In this document: piece after piece, positions 43,074 to 54,392 of the stretch
Numbering within the stretch: the stretch's first letter is position 1
How the letters are laid out: each line of letters opens with the position of its first letter
Source of the DNA: Cellulosimicrobium cellulans
GTDB taxonomy: Bacteria; Actinomycetota; Actinomycetes; Actinomycetales; Cellulomonadaceae
Direction: 5' to 3'
NCBI RefSeq assembly: GCF_024124905.1
Contig: NZ_JAMXST010000002.1
Coordinates: 124,001-188,000, forward strand
Length of the DNA: 64,000 bases
The notes under the pieces: generated by a model
Told to the model about the DNA's origin: nothing
What the model saw: the letters and a program-made list of their open reading frames with translations, nothing else
Database searches by the model: none
Made by a program: the position numbers and the translations under genes

Positions 43074-43136
43074 GGTCGGGGCGGCGCAGGCCGCCCCGAC
43101 CCGCCCGGCCGCCCCGCGAGCCCGCGGGGCGGCCGG
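43074..43136. terminator. Two tandem hairpins between binding-protein and ATPase genes
   Basis: Stem 1 has 12 bp (43074-43085 with 43090-43101, loop GCAG) and stem 2 has 14 bp (43105-43118 with 43123-43136, loop AGCC). Both are perfect. Such intercistronic stems often stabilise the upstream message or terminate part of the transcripts. Confidence 0.75.
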
Positions 43137-43186
43137 ACGATCCGCACGACGCGTCGCGGCGCGCCCGTGACGAGACAGGAGCAGGG

Positions 43187-44752
43187 ATGGTTCTCGAGAA
43201 CGTGCTCGAGACGAGGAACATCCTCGAGATGCACGCGATCAGCAAGGAGTTCCCCGGGGTCAAGGCGTTGCAGGACGTGACGCTCGAGGTGCGTCGCGGC
43301 GAGGTGCACGCGATCTGCGGGGAGAACGGGGCGGGAAAGTCGACCCTCATGAAGGTCCTGTCGGGCGTGTACCCGCACGGCTCGTACACGGGCGACATCG
43401 TGCTCGACGGCGAGCCGTGCGAGTTCCGGGGGATCCGCGACAGCGAGGCGCGCGGGATCGTCATCATCCACCAGGAGCTGGCGCTCGTCCCGTTCCTGTC
43501 GGTCGCCGAGAACATCTTCCTCGGCAACGAGAAGGCGAGCGGGGGCGTCGTCGACTGGAACCGCACCGCGGCGGAGGCCTCGCAGCTCCTCGAACGCGTA
43601 GGACTGCACGAGAACCCCTCGACGCTCGCGATGGACCTCGGCGTCGGCAAGCAGCAGCTCGTCGAGATCGCGAAGGCGCTGTCGAAGCGCGTCGACCTGC
43701 TCATCCTCGACGAGCCGACGGCAGCCCTGAACGACGAGGACAGCGCCCACCTGCTCGGTCTCATCGACCAGTTCCGCGAGGCGGGGATCACCTCGATCAT
43801 CATCTCGCACAAGCTCAACGAGATCGCCGCCATCGCGGACCGCGTCACGATCCTGCGCGACGGCCGCACGATCGAGACGCTCGACCTCCGCGGCGAGGAG
43901 CCCGTGAGCGAGGAGCGCATCATCCGCGGCATGGTCGGTCGCGAGCTCGAGAGCCGGTTCCCGGCACGGGAGCCGTCCGTCGGGCGCGAGGTGCTGCGCA
44001 TCGAGGACTGGACGGCCCACCACCCCGTCGACACCGAGCGCGTCGTCGTCGACCACGCGAACCTCACCGTGCACGCCGGTGAGATCGTCGGGCTCGCCGG
44101 TCTCATGGGTGCCGGGCGCACCGAGCTGGCCATGAGCGTGTTCGGGCACGCGTACGGGACGCGGATCTCCGGGCAGGTCTACAAGGACGGCGTGCCCGTC
44201 CGCACGCGGACGGTCGCCGAGGCGATCTCGCACGGGCTCGCCTACGCGACGGAGGACCGCAAGCGCTACGGGCTGAACCTCATCCAGACGATCCGCGAGA
44301 ACATCTCGGCGTCCGCGCTCGGCAAGGTCGCCCGCTGGGGGTTCGTCCAGCGTGAGGAGGAGGCGACGGTCGCGGAGCGCTACCGCCGCGACTTCCGGAT
44401 CAAGGCGCCCACGGTCGAGTCGCTCGCGGGCAAGCTCTCGGGCGGCAACCAGCAGAAGGTCGTGCTCGGCAAGTGGGTCTTCGCGGACCCCGACGTGCTC
44501 ATCCTCGACGAGCCCACGCGCGGCATCGACGTCGGGGCGAAGTACGAGATCTACTCGATCGTCAACGCGCTCGCCGACGCGGGCAAGGCCGTCCTCGTGA
44601 TCTCCTCCGAGCTGCCCGAGCTCCTCGGGATCTGCGACCGCATCTACGCGATGAGCCAGGGACGGATCACGGGCGAGGTGTCCCGCGCCGAGGCGACCCA
44701 GGAGACCCTCATGCACTACATGACCATGGACAAGGGAGTCATCGACCGATGA
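43187..44752 (+). CDS. Multiple-sugar ABC transporter, two-domain ATPase (GguA/MmsA-like)
   Basis: A 521-residue CUT2 ATPase with two nucleotide-binding domains. NBD1 has Walker [10 protein letters not shown] near residue 47 and Walker [12 protein letters not shown] near 166. NBD2 has the degenerate P-loop [10 protein letters not shown] near 305, the signature LSGGNQQKV near 417 and Walker [14 protein letters not shown] near 438. It energises import of the monosaccharide bound by the ChvE-like protein. The ATG at 43187 has CAGGAGCAGGG upstream. Its stop overlaps the permease ATG (ATGA). Confidence 0.92.
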   Translation: MVLENVLETRNILEMHAISKEFPGVKALQDVTLEVRRGEVHAICGENGAGKSTLMKVLSGVYPHGSYTGDIVLDGEPCEFRGIRDSEARGIVIIHQELALVPFLSVAENIFLGNEKASGGVVDWNRTAAEASQLLERVGLHENPSTLAMDLGVGKQQLVEIAKALSKRVDLLILDEPTAALNDEDSAHLLGLIDQFREAGITSIIISHKLNEIAAIADRVTILRDGRTIETLDLRGEEPVSEERIIRGMVGRELESRFPAREPSVGREVLRIEDWTAHHPVDTERVVVDHANLTVHAGEIVGLAGLMGAGRTELAMSVFGHAYGTRISGQVYKDGVPVRTRTVAEAISHGLAYATEDRKRYGLNLIQTIRENISASALGKVARWGFVQREEEATVAERYRRDFRIKAPTVESLAGKLSGGNQQKVVLGKWVFADPDVLILDEPTRGIDVGAKYEIYSIVNALADAGKAVLVISSELPELLGICDRIYAMSQGRITGEVSRAEATQETLMHYMTMDKGVIDR

Positions 44753-45921
44753 ACGCCGTCAGGGAGTACCTCGGCCGCAACGTCCGCCAGTACGGCATCG
44801 TCGCGGCGCTGCTCGTCATCGTCCTGCTCTTCCAGGTGCTCACCGACGGGCGCCTGCTCTACCCGAACAACGTCGCGAGCCTCGTGCAGCAGAACGCCTA
44901 CGTCATGGTGCTCGCCATCGGCATGGTCATGGTGATCGTGGCCGGCCACATCGACCTGTCCGTCGGGTCGGTCGTGGCCTTCGTCGGCGGCCTGTGCGCG
45001 ATCATGATGACCCAGTGGGACCTGCCGTGGCTGGTCGCGGTCGCGCTGTCGCTCGTCGTCGGTGCGCTCGTCGGCGTCTGGCAGGGCTTCTGGGTCGCGT
45101 ACGTCGGGATCCCGGCGTTCATCGTCACCCTCGCCGGCATGCTCGTCTTCCGCGGCCTCGCGATCGTCCTCGTCGGGACCACGGTCGCCGGCCTGCCCGA
45201 GGGGTTCAAGGAGATCAGCAACGGCTCCGTGCCCAACTGGTTCGGCTTCGTCGGCGACCTCGACGTCGTCACGCTCGGCATCGGCGTGCTCGGCATCCTC
45301 GCGTTCGCGGTCGCGCAGTGGCGCTCGCGGACGTCGCTCCGCAAGCACGGGCTGTCGGTCGAGCCGATGGCGGCGTTCGTCGTCAAGATCGTCGTCGCGG
45401 CCCTGCTCATCGGCGTGGTCACGTACTGGCTCGCCCTGAGCGCGGGTGGCACGCCGATCGTGCTGCTCATCGTGGGGGCGCTCATCATCGCCTACTCGTT
45501 CGTCCTGAACCGCAGCGTGTTCGGGCGGCACGTCTACGCGATCGGCGGGAACCGGCACGCGGCCGTCCTGTCGGGGGTCAGCGCGCGCCGGGTCGACTTC
45601 GGCATCTTCGTCAACATGGGCGTGCTCGCGGCGGTCGCCGCCGTCATCACGACCTCCCGCGCCGGGGCAGGCGTGGCGGCGGCGGGCGTCAACTACGAGC
45701 TCGACGCCATCGCGGCCTGCTTCATCGGCGGCACCGCCGTGACGGGCGGGATCGGCCGCATCTCGGGGGCCATGATCGGCGCACTCATCATGGGCGTGCT
45801 CAACATGGGCCTGTCGATCATGGCGGTCGACGCGGCGTGGCAGCAGGCGATCAAGGGCCTGGTGCTGCTCGCGGCGGTCGCGTTCGACCTCGTGAGCAAG
45901 CGCCGGGCGTCCCTGCGCTGA
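44749..45921 (+). CDS. Multiple-sugar ABC transporter permease (GguB/MmsB-like)
   Basis: A 390-residue CUT2 permease with about 10-11 hydrophobic segments, typical length for the GguB branch. Family motifs include [18 protein letters not shown] (about 64-81) and [14 protein letters not shown] (about 264-277), the latter being the ATPase-docking region. The start overlaps the ATPase stop. A compound hairpin (45923-45976) terminates the operon before the glyA riboswitch. Confidence 0.92.
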   Translation: MNAVREYLGRNVRQYGIVAALLVIVLLFQVLTDGRLLYPNNVASLVQQNAYVMVLAIGMVMVIVAGHIDLSVGSVVAFVGGLCAIMMTQWDLPWLVAVALSLVVGALVGVWQGFWVAYVGIPAFIVTLAGMLVFRGLAIVLVGTTVAGLPEGFKEISNGSVPNWFGFVGDLDVVTLGIGVLGILAFAVAQWRSRTSLRKHGLSVEPMAAFVVKIVVAALLIGVVTYWLALSAGGTPIVLLIVGALIIAYSFVLNRSVFGRHVYAIGGNRHAAVLSGVSARRVDFGIFVNMGVLAAVAAVITTSRAGAGVAAAGVNYELDAIAACFIGGTAVTGGIGRISGAMIGALIMGVLNMGLSIMAVDAAWQQAIKGLVLLAAVAFDLVSKRRASLR

Positions 45922-45922
45922 C

Positions 45923-45976
45923 GGGGACGGACGGCGCGTCGTCGGGTGTCGTGCCCGACGGCGCGCCGTCGTCCCC
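45923..45976. terminator. Terminator after the sugar ABC operon
   Basis: A nested stem: GGGGAC/GTCCCC outside, CGGCGCG-type pairing (about 45930-45938 with 45962-45970), and GTCGGG/CCCGAC near the loop, with small internal loops. Confidence 0.65.
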
Positions 45977-46005
45977 CTCGGCCGCCCGGCACGTGGGTTA
46001 GGATC

Positions 46006-46112
46006 GACGCGTCGCGACTGGCGCCGCCCGGTGGAACTCGCCCGGGCAGGGTGGATCACCACCGGGGAGCGACACGCTGTGCAGACGACGGGTCGTTCGC
46101 CTGGGCCCCGGG
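46006..46112 (+). ncRNA. ZTP (pfl) riboswitch controlling glyA-folD
   Basis: The conserved aptamer blocks appear in order: GACTGGCG (46016-46023), CCACCGGGGAGCG (46059-46071) and CGCCTGGGC (46098-46106). The P1-P2 part is longer than in the purH copy, and the linker before the last block differs. Beyond it, CCCGG/CCGGG (46133-46137 with 46142-46146, loop CGAG) forms a small hairpin before the glyA RBS. ZTP riboswitches upstream of glyA and folD are known in several bacterial groups and raise folate one-carbon supply when ZTP/ZMP accumulates. Confidence 0.92.
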
Positions 46113-46194
46113 TCACCCCCTGGTGGGGCGTACCCGGCGAGCCGGGAACGTGACCACCGACGACACACTGCCAAGCACCCGCGGAGGAGACGCC

Positions 46195-47484
46195 ATGAGC
46201 GCCCAGCCAGCCGACAACGTCCTCGACACCCCGCTCGCCGAGCTCGACCCCGAGATCGCGGCCGTCCTCGACGGGGAGCTCGCGCGCCAGCGCGACACCC
46301 TTGAGATGATCGCGTCCGAGAACTTCGTCCCGCGCGCCGTCCTGCAGGCGCAGGGTTCCGTGCTCACCAACAAGTACGCCGAGGGCTACCCGGGCCGCCG
46401 CTACTACGGCGGCTGCGAGCAGGTCGACATCGCGGAGAACCTCGCGATCGCGCGCGCCAAGGAGCTGTTCGGCGCCGAGCACGCCAACGTCCAGCCGCAC
46501 TCGGGCGCCACGGCGAACGCGGCCGTGCTCCACGCGCTCATCAACAAGGGCGACAAGATCCTCGGCCTCGAGCTGGCGCACGGCGGCCACCTCACGCACG
46601 GCATGAAGATCAACTTCTCCGGCAAGCTGTACGACGTCGCGGCGTACGGCGTGGACCCGCAGTCGTACCGCGTCGAGATGGACGAGGTGCGCAAGCAGGC
46701 CCTCGAGACGCGCCCCGACGTCATCATCGGCGGCTGGTCCGCCTACCCGCGCCACCTCGACTTCGCCGCGTTCCGCGAGATCGCGGACGAGGTCGGCGCG
46801 AAGCTCTGGGTGGACATGGCGCACTTCGCGGGCCTCGTCGCCGCGGGCCTGCACCCGTCCCCGGTGCCCTACGCGGACGTCGTCTCCTCCACGGTGCACA
46901 AGACGATCGGCGGCCCCCGTTCCGGCTTCATCCTGAGCAAGGAGGAGTACGCCAAGAAGATCGACTCCGCCGTCTTCCCGGGCCAGCAGGGCGGCCCGCT
47001 CATGCACGTCGTCGCCGCCAAGGCCGTCTCGTTCAAGATCGCGGGCTCGGACGACTTCCGCGACCGCCAGGAGCGCACGCTGCGCGGCGCGAGCATCATC
47101 GCCGACCGCCTCGCCCAGGCCGACGTGGCCCAGGCCGGCGTCTCCGTCCTCACGGGCGGCACCGACGTCCACCTCGTGCTCGTCGACCTGCGCCACTCCG
47201 CGCTCGACGGCCAGCAGGCCGAGGACCTCCTGCACGAGGTCGGCATCACCGTGAACCGCAACGCCGTGCCGTTCGACCCGCGCCCCCCGCGCGTCACGTC
47301 CGGCCTGCGCATCGGCACGCCCGCGCTCGCGACCCGCGGCTTCGGCGACGCCGAGTTCACCGAGGTCGCCGAGATCATCGCGACCGCGCTGCGCGAGGGC
47401 GCCGCGACCGACGCCGACGCGCTGCGCGCCCGCGTGCAGAAGCTCACGGCCGACTTCCCGCTGTACCCGGGCCTCCACCAGTGA
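46195..47484 (+). CDS. glyA: Serine hydroxymethyltransferase
   Basis: A 429-residue PLP enzyme converting serine and tetrahydrofolate to glycine and 5,10-methylene-tetrahydrofolate. Motifs: LEMIASENF (about 36-44), [17 protein letters not shown] (about 60-76), [10 protein letters not shown] (about 125-134) and the PLP lysine in [13 protein letters not shown] (about 234-246). The ATG at 46195 is preceded by GCGGAGGAG. It is the first gene after the ZTP riboswitch, and its stop overlaps the folD start (GTGA). The two enzymes act in sequence. Confidence 0.97.
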   Translation: MSAQPADNVLDTPLAELDPEIAAVLDGELARQRDTLEMIASENFVPRAVLQAQGSVLTNKYAEGYPGRRYYGGCEQVDIAENLAIARAKELFGAEHANVQPHSGATANAAVLHALINKGDKILGLELAHGGHLTHGMKINFSGKLYDVAAYGVDPQSYRVEMDEVRKQALETRPDVIIGGWSAYPRHLDFAAFREIADEVGAKLWVDMAHFAGLVAAGLHPSPVPYADVVSSTVHKTIGGPRSGFILSKEEYAKKIDSAVFPGQQGGPLMHVVAAKAVSFKIAGSDDFRDRQERTLRGASIIADRLAQADVAQAGVSVLTGGTDVHLVLVDLRHSALDGQQAEDLLHEVGITVNRNAVPFDPRPPRVTSGLRIGTPALATRGFGDAEFTEVAEIIATALREGAATDADALRARVQKLTADFPLYPGLHQ

Positions 47485-48362
47485 CCGCGCAGATCCTCGA
47501 CGGCAAGGCGACCGCCGCCACCATCAAGGCCGAGCTCAAGGACCGCCTCGCGGTCCTCGCCGGGAAGGGCGTCGTGCCCGGCCTGGGCACGCTCCTCGTC
47601 GGTGACGACCCGGGCTCGCAGTGGTACGTCGCGGGCAAGCACCGCGACTGCGCCGAGGTCGGGCTGTCCTCGATCCGCGAGGACCTGCCCGGCGACGCGA
47701 CGCAGGAGGAGATCGAGGCCGCGGTCCGCCGCCTCAACGAGGACCCGGCCTGCACGGGGTACATCGTGCAGCTCCCGCTCCCGAAGGGCATCGACACCAA
47801 CCGCGTGCTCGAGCTCATCGACCCGGCCAAGGACGCCGACGGGCTGCACCCGACGAACCTCGGGCGCCTCGTGCTGCGCGTCAACGAGGAGGTGACCTCG
47901 CCGCTGCCGTGCACGCCGCGCGGGATCATCGAGCTCATCGAGCGGCACGGGATCTCCCTCGCGGGCAAGGAGGTCGTGGTCGTGGGCCGCGGCGTGACCG
48001 TCGGCCGGTCGATCGGCCTGCTGCTCACGCGCCGGGCCGTCAACGCGACCGTGACGCTCACGCACACCGGGACGACGGACCTTGCCGCGCTCGTGCGCCG
48101 CGCCGACGTCGTCGTCGCGGCGGCGGGCGTCCGGGGCATCATCACGCGCGACATGGTCAAGCCGGGCGCCGTCGTCATCGACGTCGGCGTCTCGCGCGAG
48201 GTCGACCCGGAGACCGGCAAGAGCCGGGTCGTCGGGGACGCCGCGCCCGACGTCGCCGAGGTGGCGGGCTGGATCTCGCCGAACCCCGGCGGGGTCGGGC
48301 CCATGACGCGCGCGATGCTCCTCGCGAACGTCGTCGACGCGGCGGAGCGCGCTTCCGCCTGA
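47481..48362 (+). CDS. folD: Methylenetetrahydrofolate dehydrogenase/cyclohydrolase
   Basis: A 293-residue bifunctional enzyme making 10-formyl-tetrahydrofolate from the glyA product. It shows [21 protein letters not shown] with the catalytic lysine (about 37-57, given by its ends), [10 protein letters not shown] (about 95-104), [10 protein letters not shown], the NADP site [11 protein letters not shown] and the closing [14 protein letters not shown]. The GTG start overlaps the glyA stop, so translation is coupled and both answer to the riboswitch. Its product feeds PurN and PurH, encoded elsewhere in the window. Confidence 0.97.
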   Translation: MTAQILDGKATAATIKAELKDRLAVLAGKGVVPGLGTLLVGDDPGSQWYVAGKHRDCAEVGLSSIREDLPGDATQEEIEAAVRRLNEDPACTGYIVQLPLPKGIDTNRVLELIDPAKDADGLHPTNLGRLVLRVNEEVTSPLPCTPRGIIELIERHGISLAGKEVVVVGRGVTVGRSIGLLLTRRAVNATVTLTHTGTTDLAALVRRADVVVAAAGVRGIITRDMVKPGAVVIDVGVSREVDPETGKSRVVGDAAPDVAEVAGWISPNPGGVGPMTRAMLLANVVDAAERASA

Positions 48363-48370
48363 GCTCGTCC

Positions 48371-48406
48371 CAGGGCGCGGTCGTGGGTCACCACGGTCGC
48401 GCCCTG
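48371..48406. terminator. Terminator after folD
   Basis: Stem CAGGGCGCG/CGCGCCCTG (48371-48379 with 48398-48406) plus an inner GTGG/CCAC (48383-48386 with 48391-48394). Confidence 0.7.
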
Positions 48407-48446
48407 CGGCGTTCCCGGGCTTGCCCGCAGGCGCTAGTCTGCGCGG

Positions 48447-49883
48447 GTGACGAGGGCGCGCATCGCGACGACGGCGGCGTACGCCGTGCAGGGCTTCGGG
48501 TTCGCGGTGGTGCTCACGAGCATCCCCGGGTACAAGGACCGGCTCGGCATGGGCGACGACGTCGTCACGCTCGTCGTGCTGGGCGTGTGCGTCCTCGCCG
48601 GGCTGGGCAGCGCGCTCTCCGGCGTCGTGGCGGCGCGGCGTGGCGCGCGGGCCGTGGTCGTGGGGGGTCTGCTGCTCGCCGCGCTCGCGGTCGCGGGCAT
48701 CGGGACCGCGCCGTCGTGGCTCGTCTTCTTCGGGGCGATCGGGCTGTACGGGCTCGCGCTCGGCGCCGTCGACGCCGCGATGAACATGCTCGGGATCGAC
48801 GTCGAGCGCGGGCACGGTCGCAGCCTGCTCGCCTCGTTCTACGCGGCCAACGCCGCCGGGGGCGTGCTGGGTGCGCTCGCCGTCTCGGGCAGCGCGCTCG
48901 TCGGGCTCGGTCAGCCGGTCGCGCTCCCGCTCGTCGCGCTGCTCGTCGCCGTGGGCGCCGGCTGGCTCGCGCTGCGGCTGCCCGACGGCGGGGCTGCGGC
49001 CCGCGGAGCCGCGCACCCGGACGGGGCGGCAGGCTCCGCGCGGCCGCACGCGGCGCCGTCGGGCACCGGCCGTCCGGAGCCGTCGTCCGTCGGGTCGACG
49101 CGCGAGCCCGGTCCTGCGGCGGCGCTCGGGACCGTGCCGTGGGTCGCGGCGGGCACGATCGCGCTGCTCGGCGCGGGGATGCTCGCGTTCCCCGTCGCCG
49201 ACTCGGCCGTGTCGAGCTGGAGCGCGACGTTCCTGCGCGACGTCCTCGCGGCGAGCGCCGCCGCCGCCCCGCTGGGGTACGCGGCGTACCAGGCAGCCCT
49301 CATCGTGTCGCGGCTCGTCGGCGACGGTCTCGTCGAGCGTCTCGGCCGGGTGCGGGTCGTGCGCCTGGGCGGCACGCTCGGCGCCCTCGGGTTCGTCGCG
49401 GTCGCCGCGGCCCCCGCCTGGCCGGTCGCGGTGCTCGGGCTGGCGGCGACCGGGCTCGGGCTCGGCGTCGTCGCGCCGCTCGCCTTCTCGGCGATCGGGG
49501 ACCGGGCCCGCGAGGCGGTGGCGGCGGGCTCGGTGAGCACCGGGCCCGCGACCCCGGGCGGGCACGTCGAGGACGCGGTCGCCCCGGACCGGGTCGTCGA
49601 GGACGTGCTCGTCGACGTGGACGCGGGCGTGGCGCCGGTCGAACCTCCCGCCGGGATCGTCGCGACGGTCACGGACCGTGCGGTCGCGCGCCTCAACGTC
49701 TTCACCTACGCGGGCGCGGTGCTCGGCGGCGTGCTCACGGGCGTCTTCGCGACCGCCCACCACCTCCGGGTCGGGTTCGTCGTCCTCGCCGTGCTCGCCG
49801 CGGTCTCCGCGGTGCTCGCCGGCGCGTTCCGGCCCGCCCGCGTCGCCCTCGTGAGCGTGAGCGAGACCACGCCGCCCGCGTGA
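48447..49883 (+). CDS. MFS transporter
   Basis: A 478-residue polytopic protein with about 12 hydrophobic segments. It resembles the sugar/unknown-substrate MFS branch in which loops 2-3 and 8-9 carry basic motifs (VVAARRGARAVVVGG near 58-72; VERLGRVRVVRLGG near 294-307). Two long hydrophilic inserts, about 184-222 and 354-402, are Ala/Gly/Asp-rich and atypical. The GTG at 48447 follows TAGTCT (48435-48440) by six bases, so it is probably leaderless. The substrate is unknown. It stands alone between folD and exonuclease III. Confidence 0.82.
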   Translation: MTRARIATTAAYAVQGFGFAVVLTSIPGYKDRLGMGDDVVTLVVLGVCVLAGLGSALSGVVAARRGARAVVVGGLLLAALAVAGIGTAPSWLVFFGAIGLYGLALGAVDAAMNMLGIDVERGHGRSLLASFYAANAAGGVLGALAVSGSALVGLGQPVALPLVALLVAVGAGWLALRLPDGGAAARGAAHPDGAAGSARPHAAPSGTGRPEPSSVGSTREPGPAAALGTVPWVAAGTIALLGAGMLAFPVADSAVSSWSATFLRDVLAASAAAAPLGYAAYQAALIVSRLVGDGLVERLGRVRVVRLGGTLGALGFVAVAAAPAWPVAVLGLAATGLGLGVVAPLAFSAIGDRAREAVAAGSVSTGPATPGGHVEDAVAPDRVVEDVLVDVDAGVAPVEPPAGIVATVTDRAVARLNVFTYAGAVLGGVLTGVFATAHHLRVGFVVLAVLAAVSAVLAGAFRPARVALVSVSETTPPA

Positions 49884-49985
49884 GGAGAGGGAGCCGTCCT
49901 GTCGGTGGCGTGTGATGGGATGGCCGGCGTGCCGCGGCCGTCCTGGCAGCCGCGCGCGACCGTCATCGAGGGAGGACGAGCCCAC

Positions 49986-50789
49986 TTGCTCACCATCGCC
50001 ACCGCCAACGTCAACGGGATCCGTGCCGCCTACCGCCGCGGGATGGACGCCTGGATCGCGTCCCGCACGCCCGACGTCCTCCTGCTCCAGGAGGTCCGCG
50101 CCCCCGACTCGATCGTGAACGACCTCCTCGACGGGTGGCACGTCGCGCACCAGGCGTGCGACATCAAGGGCCGGGCCGGCGTCGCCGTCGCCTCGCGGCT
50201 GCCCGTCTCGGCGGTGCGCGTCGGGCTGGGCGCCGGCGAGCCGGAGCCGCCCGTCGACACGGGCCGCTGGGTGGAGGCGGACCTCGAGCTGCCCGACGGC
50301 GGTCGCCTCACCGTGGTCTCCGCGTACATCCACTCCGGCACCGTGAGCCAGCCGGAGACGATGGCGGCCAAGTACGCCTACCTCGAGAAGGTCACCGCGC
50401 GCCTGCGCGAGCTCGCGGCCACGGGGGAGAAGGTCCTGCTCGCGGGCGACCTCAACATCGCCCACCACAACGTCGACATCAAGAACTGGAAGGGCAACCT
50501 CAAGAGCGCCGGCTTCCTCCCGGAGGAGCGCGCGTACGTCGACACCTGGCTCGACCAGATCGGCCTCGTCGACCTCGGCCGCGTCCACGGCGGCGAGGGC
50601 CCCGGCCCGTTCACGTGGTGGTCGTGGCGCGGGCGCGCGTTCGACAACGACTCGGGCTGGCGCATCGACTACCAGCTCGCCACGCCGTCGCTCGCCGAGC
50701 GCGCCGTCAAGGTCGAGGTCGACCGCGCGCCGACGCACGACGAGCGCTGGAGCGACCACGCTCCCCTCGTCGCCACGTACGACGTCTGA
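49986..50789 (+). CDS. xthA: Exodeoxyribonuclease III/AP endonuclease
   Basis: A 267-residue DNA-repair nuclease of the EEP fold. Metal and catalytic motifs: IATANVNGIRA (about 4-14), LLLQEVRAP (about 35-43), AYIHSG (about 112-117), GDLNIAHHNVDIKN (about 153-166), GWRIDYQLATP (about 223-233) and WSDHAPLVA (about 254-262). It acts in base-excision repair in the cytoplasm. I prefer the TTG at 49986 with GGGAGGACG about ten bases upstream. The frame stays open to an ATG at 49905, which would add 27 non-conserved residues. Confidence 0.92.
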   Translation: MLTIATANVNGIRAAYRRGMDAWIASRTPDVLLLQEVRAPDSIVNDLLDGWHVAHQACDIKGRAGVAVASRLPVSAVRVGLGAGEPEPPVDTGRWVEADLELPDGGRLTVVSAYIHSGTVSQPETMAAKYAYLEKVTARLRELAATGEKVLLAGDLNIAHHNVDIKNWKGNLKSAGFLPEERAYVDTWLDQIGLVDLGRVHGGEGPGPFTWWSWRGRAFDNDSGWRIDYQLATPSLAERAVKVEVDRAPTHDERWSDHAPLVATYDV

Positions 50790-50801
50790 GACGTTCCGCC
50801 C

Positions 50802-50864
50802 CCGCCGAGCACGACATGAGGGTCGTCATGTGCCGCATTGCGACCCTCACGTCGTGCTCGGCGG
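50802..50864. terminator. Long inverted repeat between xthA and the galTK fusion
   Basis: A 24-bp stem with one mismatch (50802-50825 with 50841-50864) and a 15-base loop between convergent genes. A third partial copy, ACGTCGTGCTCGG, follows at about 50871-50883, so the element looks repeat-derived. Confidence 0.75.
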
Positions 50865-50884
50865 CGTGTGACGTCGTGCTCGGG

Positions 50885-53410
<2,526 letters not shown>

Positions 53411-53464
53411 GCGTGCGGTGTTCCGATCGCGGTGCGGTGGGGAGGAGGCGGCTGCGGTCCGCCG

Positions 53465-54238
53465 TCAGGTGACGACGAGCTGCTCGACGAGGTCCTGCAC
53501 ACGCGCGCGCTCGTCCTCGGCGAGACCGGCGTCGGTGATGAGGACGTCCACGTCGGCGAAGGTCGCGAAGACGCGCAGGCCGGTCGTGTGCCACTTCGTG
53601 TGGTCGGCGAGGACGACGGTGCGGCCCGCGGACTCGATGAGCGCGCGGTTGGTCGCGGCCTCGTCCAGGTTCGGCGTCGTGAGCCCGATCTCCGGGTCCA
53701 CGCCGTGCGCGCCGACGAACGCGAGGTCGACGCGCAGGCCCGCGAGCGCGGCCTCCGCGAGCGGGCCGACGAGCGCGTCGGACGGGGTGCGGCTGCCGCC
53801 GGTGAGGATGGTCTCCAGGCGCGGGTCGTTCGCCCGGTGCAGGATCTCGGCGACCGGGAGGGAGTTCGTCACGACCGTCAGGGGGCGCAGCGCGGGGTCC
53901 GCGGCGATGCGGGCGGCGAGCAGGTGCGTCGTCGTGCCGGCGCTGAGCGCCACCGACGCGTTCGCGGTGATGAGCCGGGCGGCGGCCGTCGCGATGGCCT
54001 CCTTCTCCGCGGCCTCGCGCGAGCTCTTGGCGGCGAAGCCGGGCTCGTGCGCGGTCGTGTGGGGGGCGACGGCGCCCCCGTGCACCTTGCGGACGAGGCC
54101 CTGGTCGGCGAGCTCGACGAGGTCGCGCCGGATCGTCATGTCCGACACCCCGAGCTCTCGGGTCAGGTCGCCGATGCGGACCGCGCCGTGGTCCCGGATC
54201 TCCGCGAGGATGCGCTCCTGGCGCTGTGAGGCGAGCAT
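53465..54238 (-). CDS. DeoR-family transcriptional regulator
   Basis: A 257-residue regulator. The N-terminal winged helix reads RQERILAEIRDHGAVRIGDL then LGVSDMTIRRDLVELADQG (about 5-46). The sugar-phosphate sensor domain follows, with ALSAGTTTHLLA and a late VVLADHTKW. The ATG at 54238 has an AATACT box six bases upstream (leaderless). The longer open frame upstream lacks conserved sequence. It should control itself and the galTK fusion. Three phased 10-bp repeats lie in its promoter at 54267-54296. The inducer is probably galactose-1-phosphate or a related hexose phosphate. Confidence 0.9.
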   Translation of the reverse strand: MLASQRQERILAEIRDHGAVRIGDLTRELGVSDMTIRRDLVELADQGLVRKVHGGAVAPHTTAHEPGFAAKSSREAAEKEAIATAAARLITANASVALSAGTTTHLLAARIAADPALRPLTVVTNSLPVAEILHRANDPRLETILTGGSRTPSDALVGPLAEAALAGLRVDLAFVGAHGVDPEIGLTTPNLDEAATNRALIESAGRTVVLADHTKWHTTGLRVFATFADVDVLITDAGLAEDERARVQDLVEQLVVT

Positions 54239-54266
54239 GCGACCAGTATTGTCCACATCGCCGAGA

Positions 54267-54296
54267 AATCCAACACGATCGAACACGACCAAACAT
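54267..54296 (-). promoter_or_regulatory. Three helically phased repeats, candidate DeoR operator
   Basis: AACA cores at 54272, 54282 and 54292 give three adjacent 10-bp units (AATCCAACAC, GATCGAACAC, GACCAAACAT), which read as TGTT-type repeats on the coding strand. DeoR-family proteins commonly bind such directly repeated sites. They sit just upstream of the regulator's start, over its likely -35. Confidence 0.75.
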
Positions 54297-54336
54297 CGGG
54301 TTGCTTGCGCGCAGGCCGACGACGACGGGTCGCCCG

Positions 54337-54379
54337 GCGGGTCGCCCGGTCGGGAACTCGTCCCGACCGGGCGACCCGC
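54337..54379. terminator. Terminator of the seven-gene minus-strand operon
   Basis: A perfect 19-bp stem (54337-54355 with 54361-54379) with loop ACTCG, starting 14 bases beyond the stop of the last permease gene. Confidence 0.85.
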
Positions 54380-54392
54380 GCGACCCGCGCGG

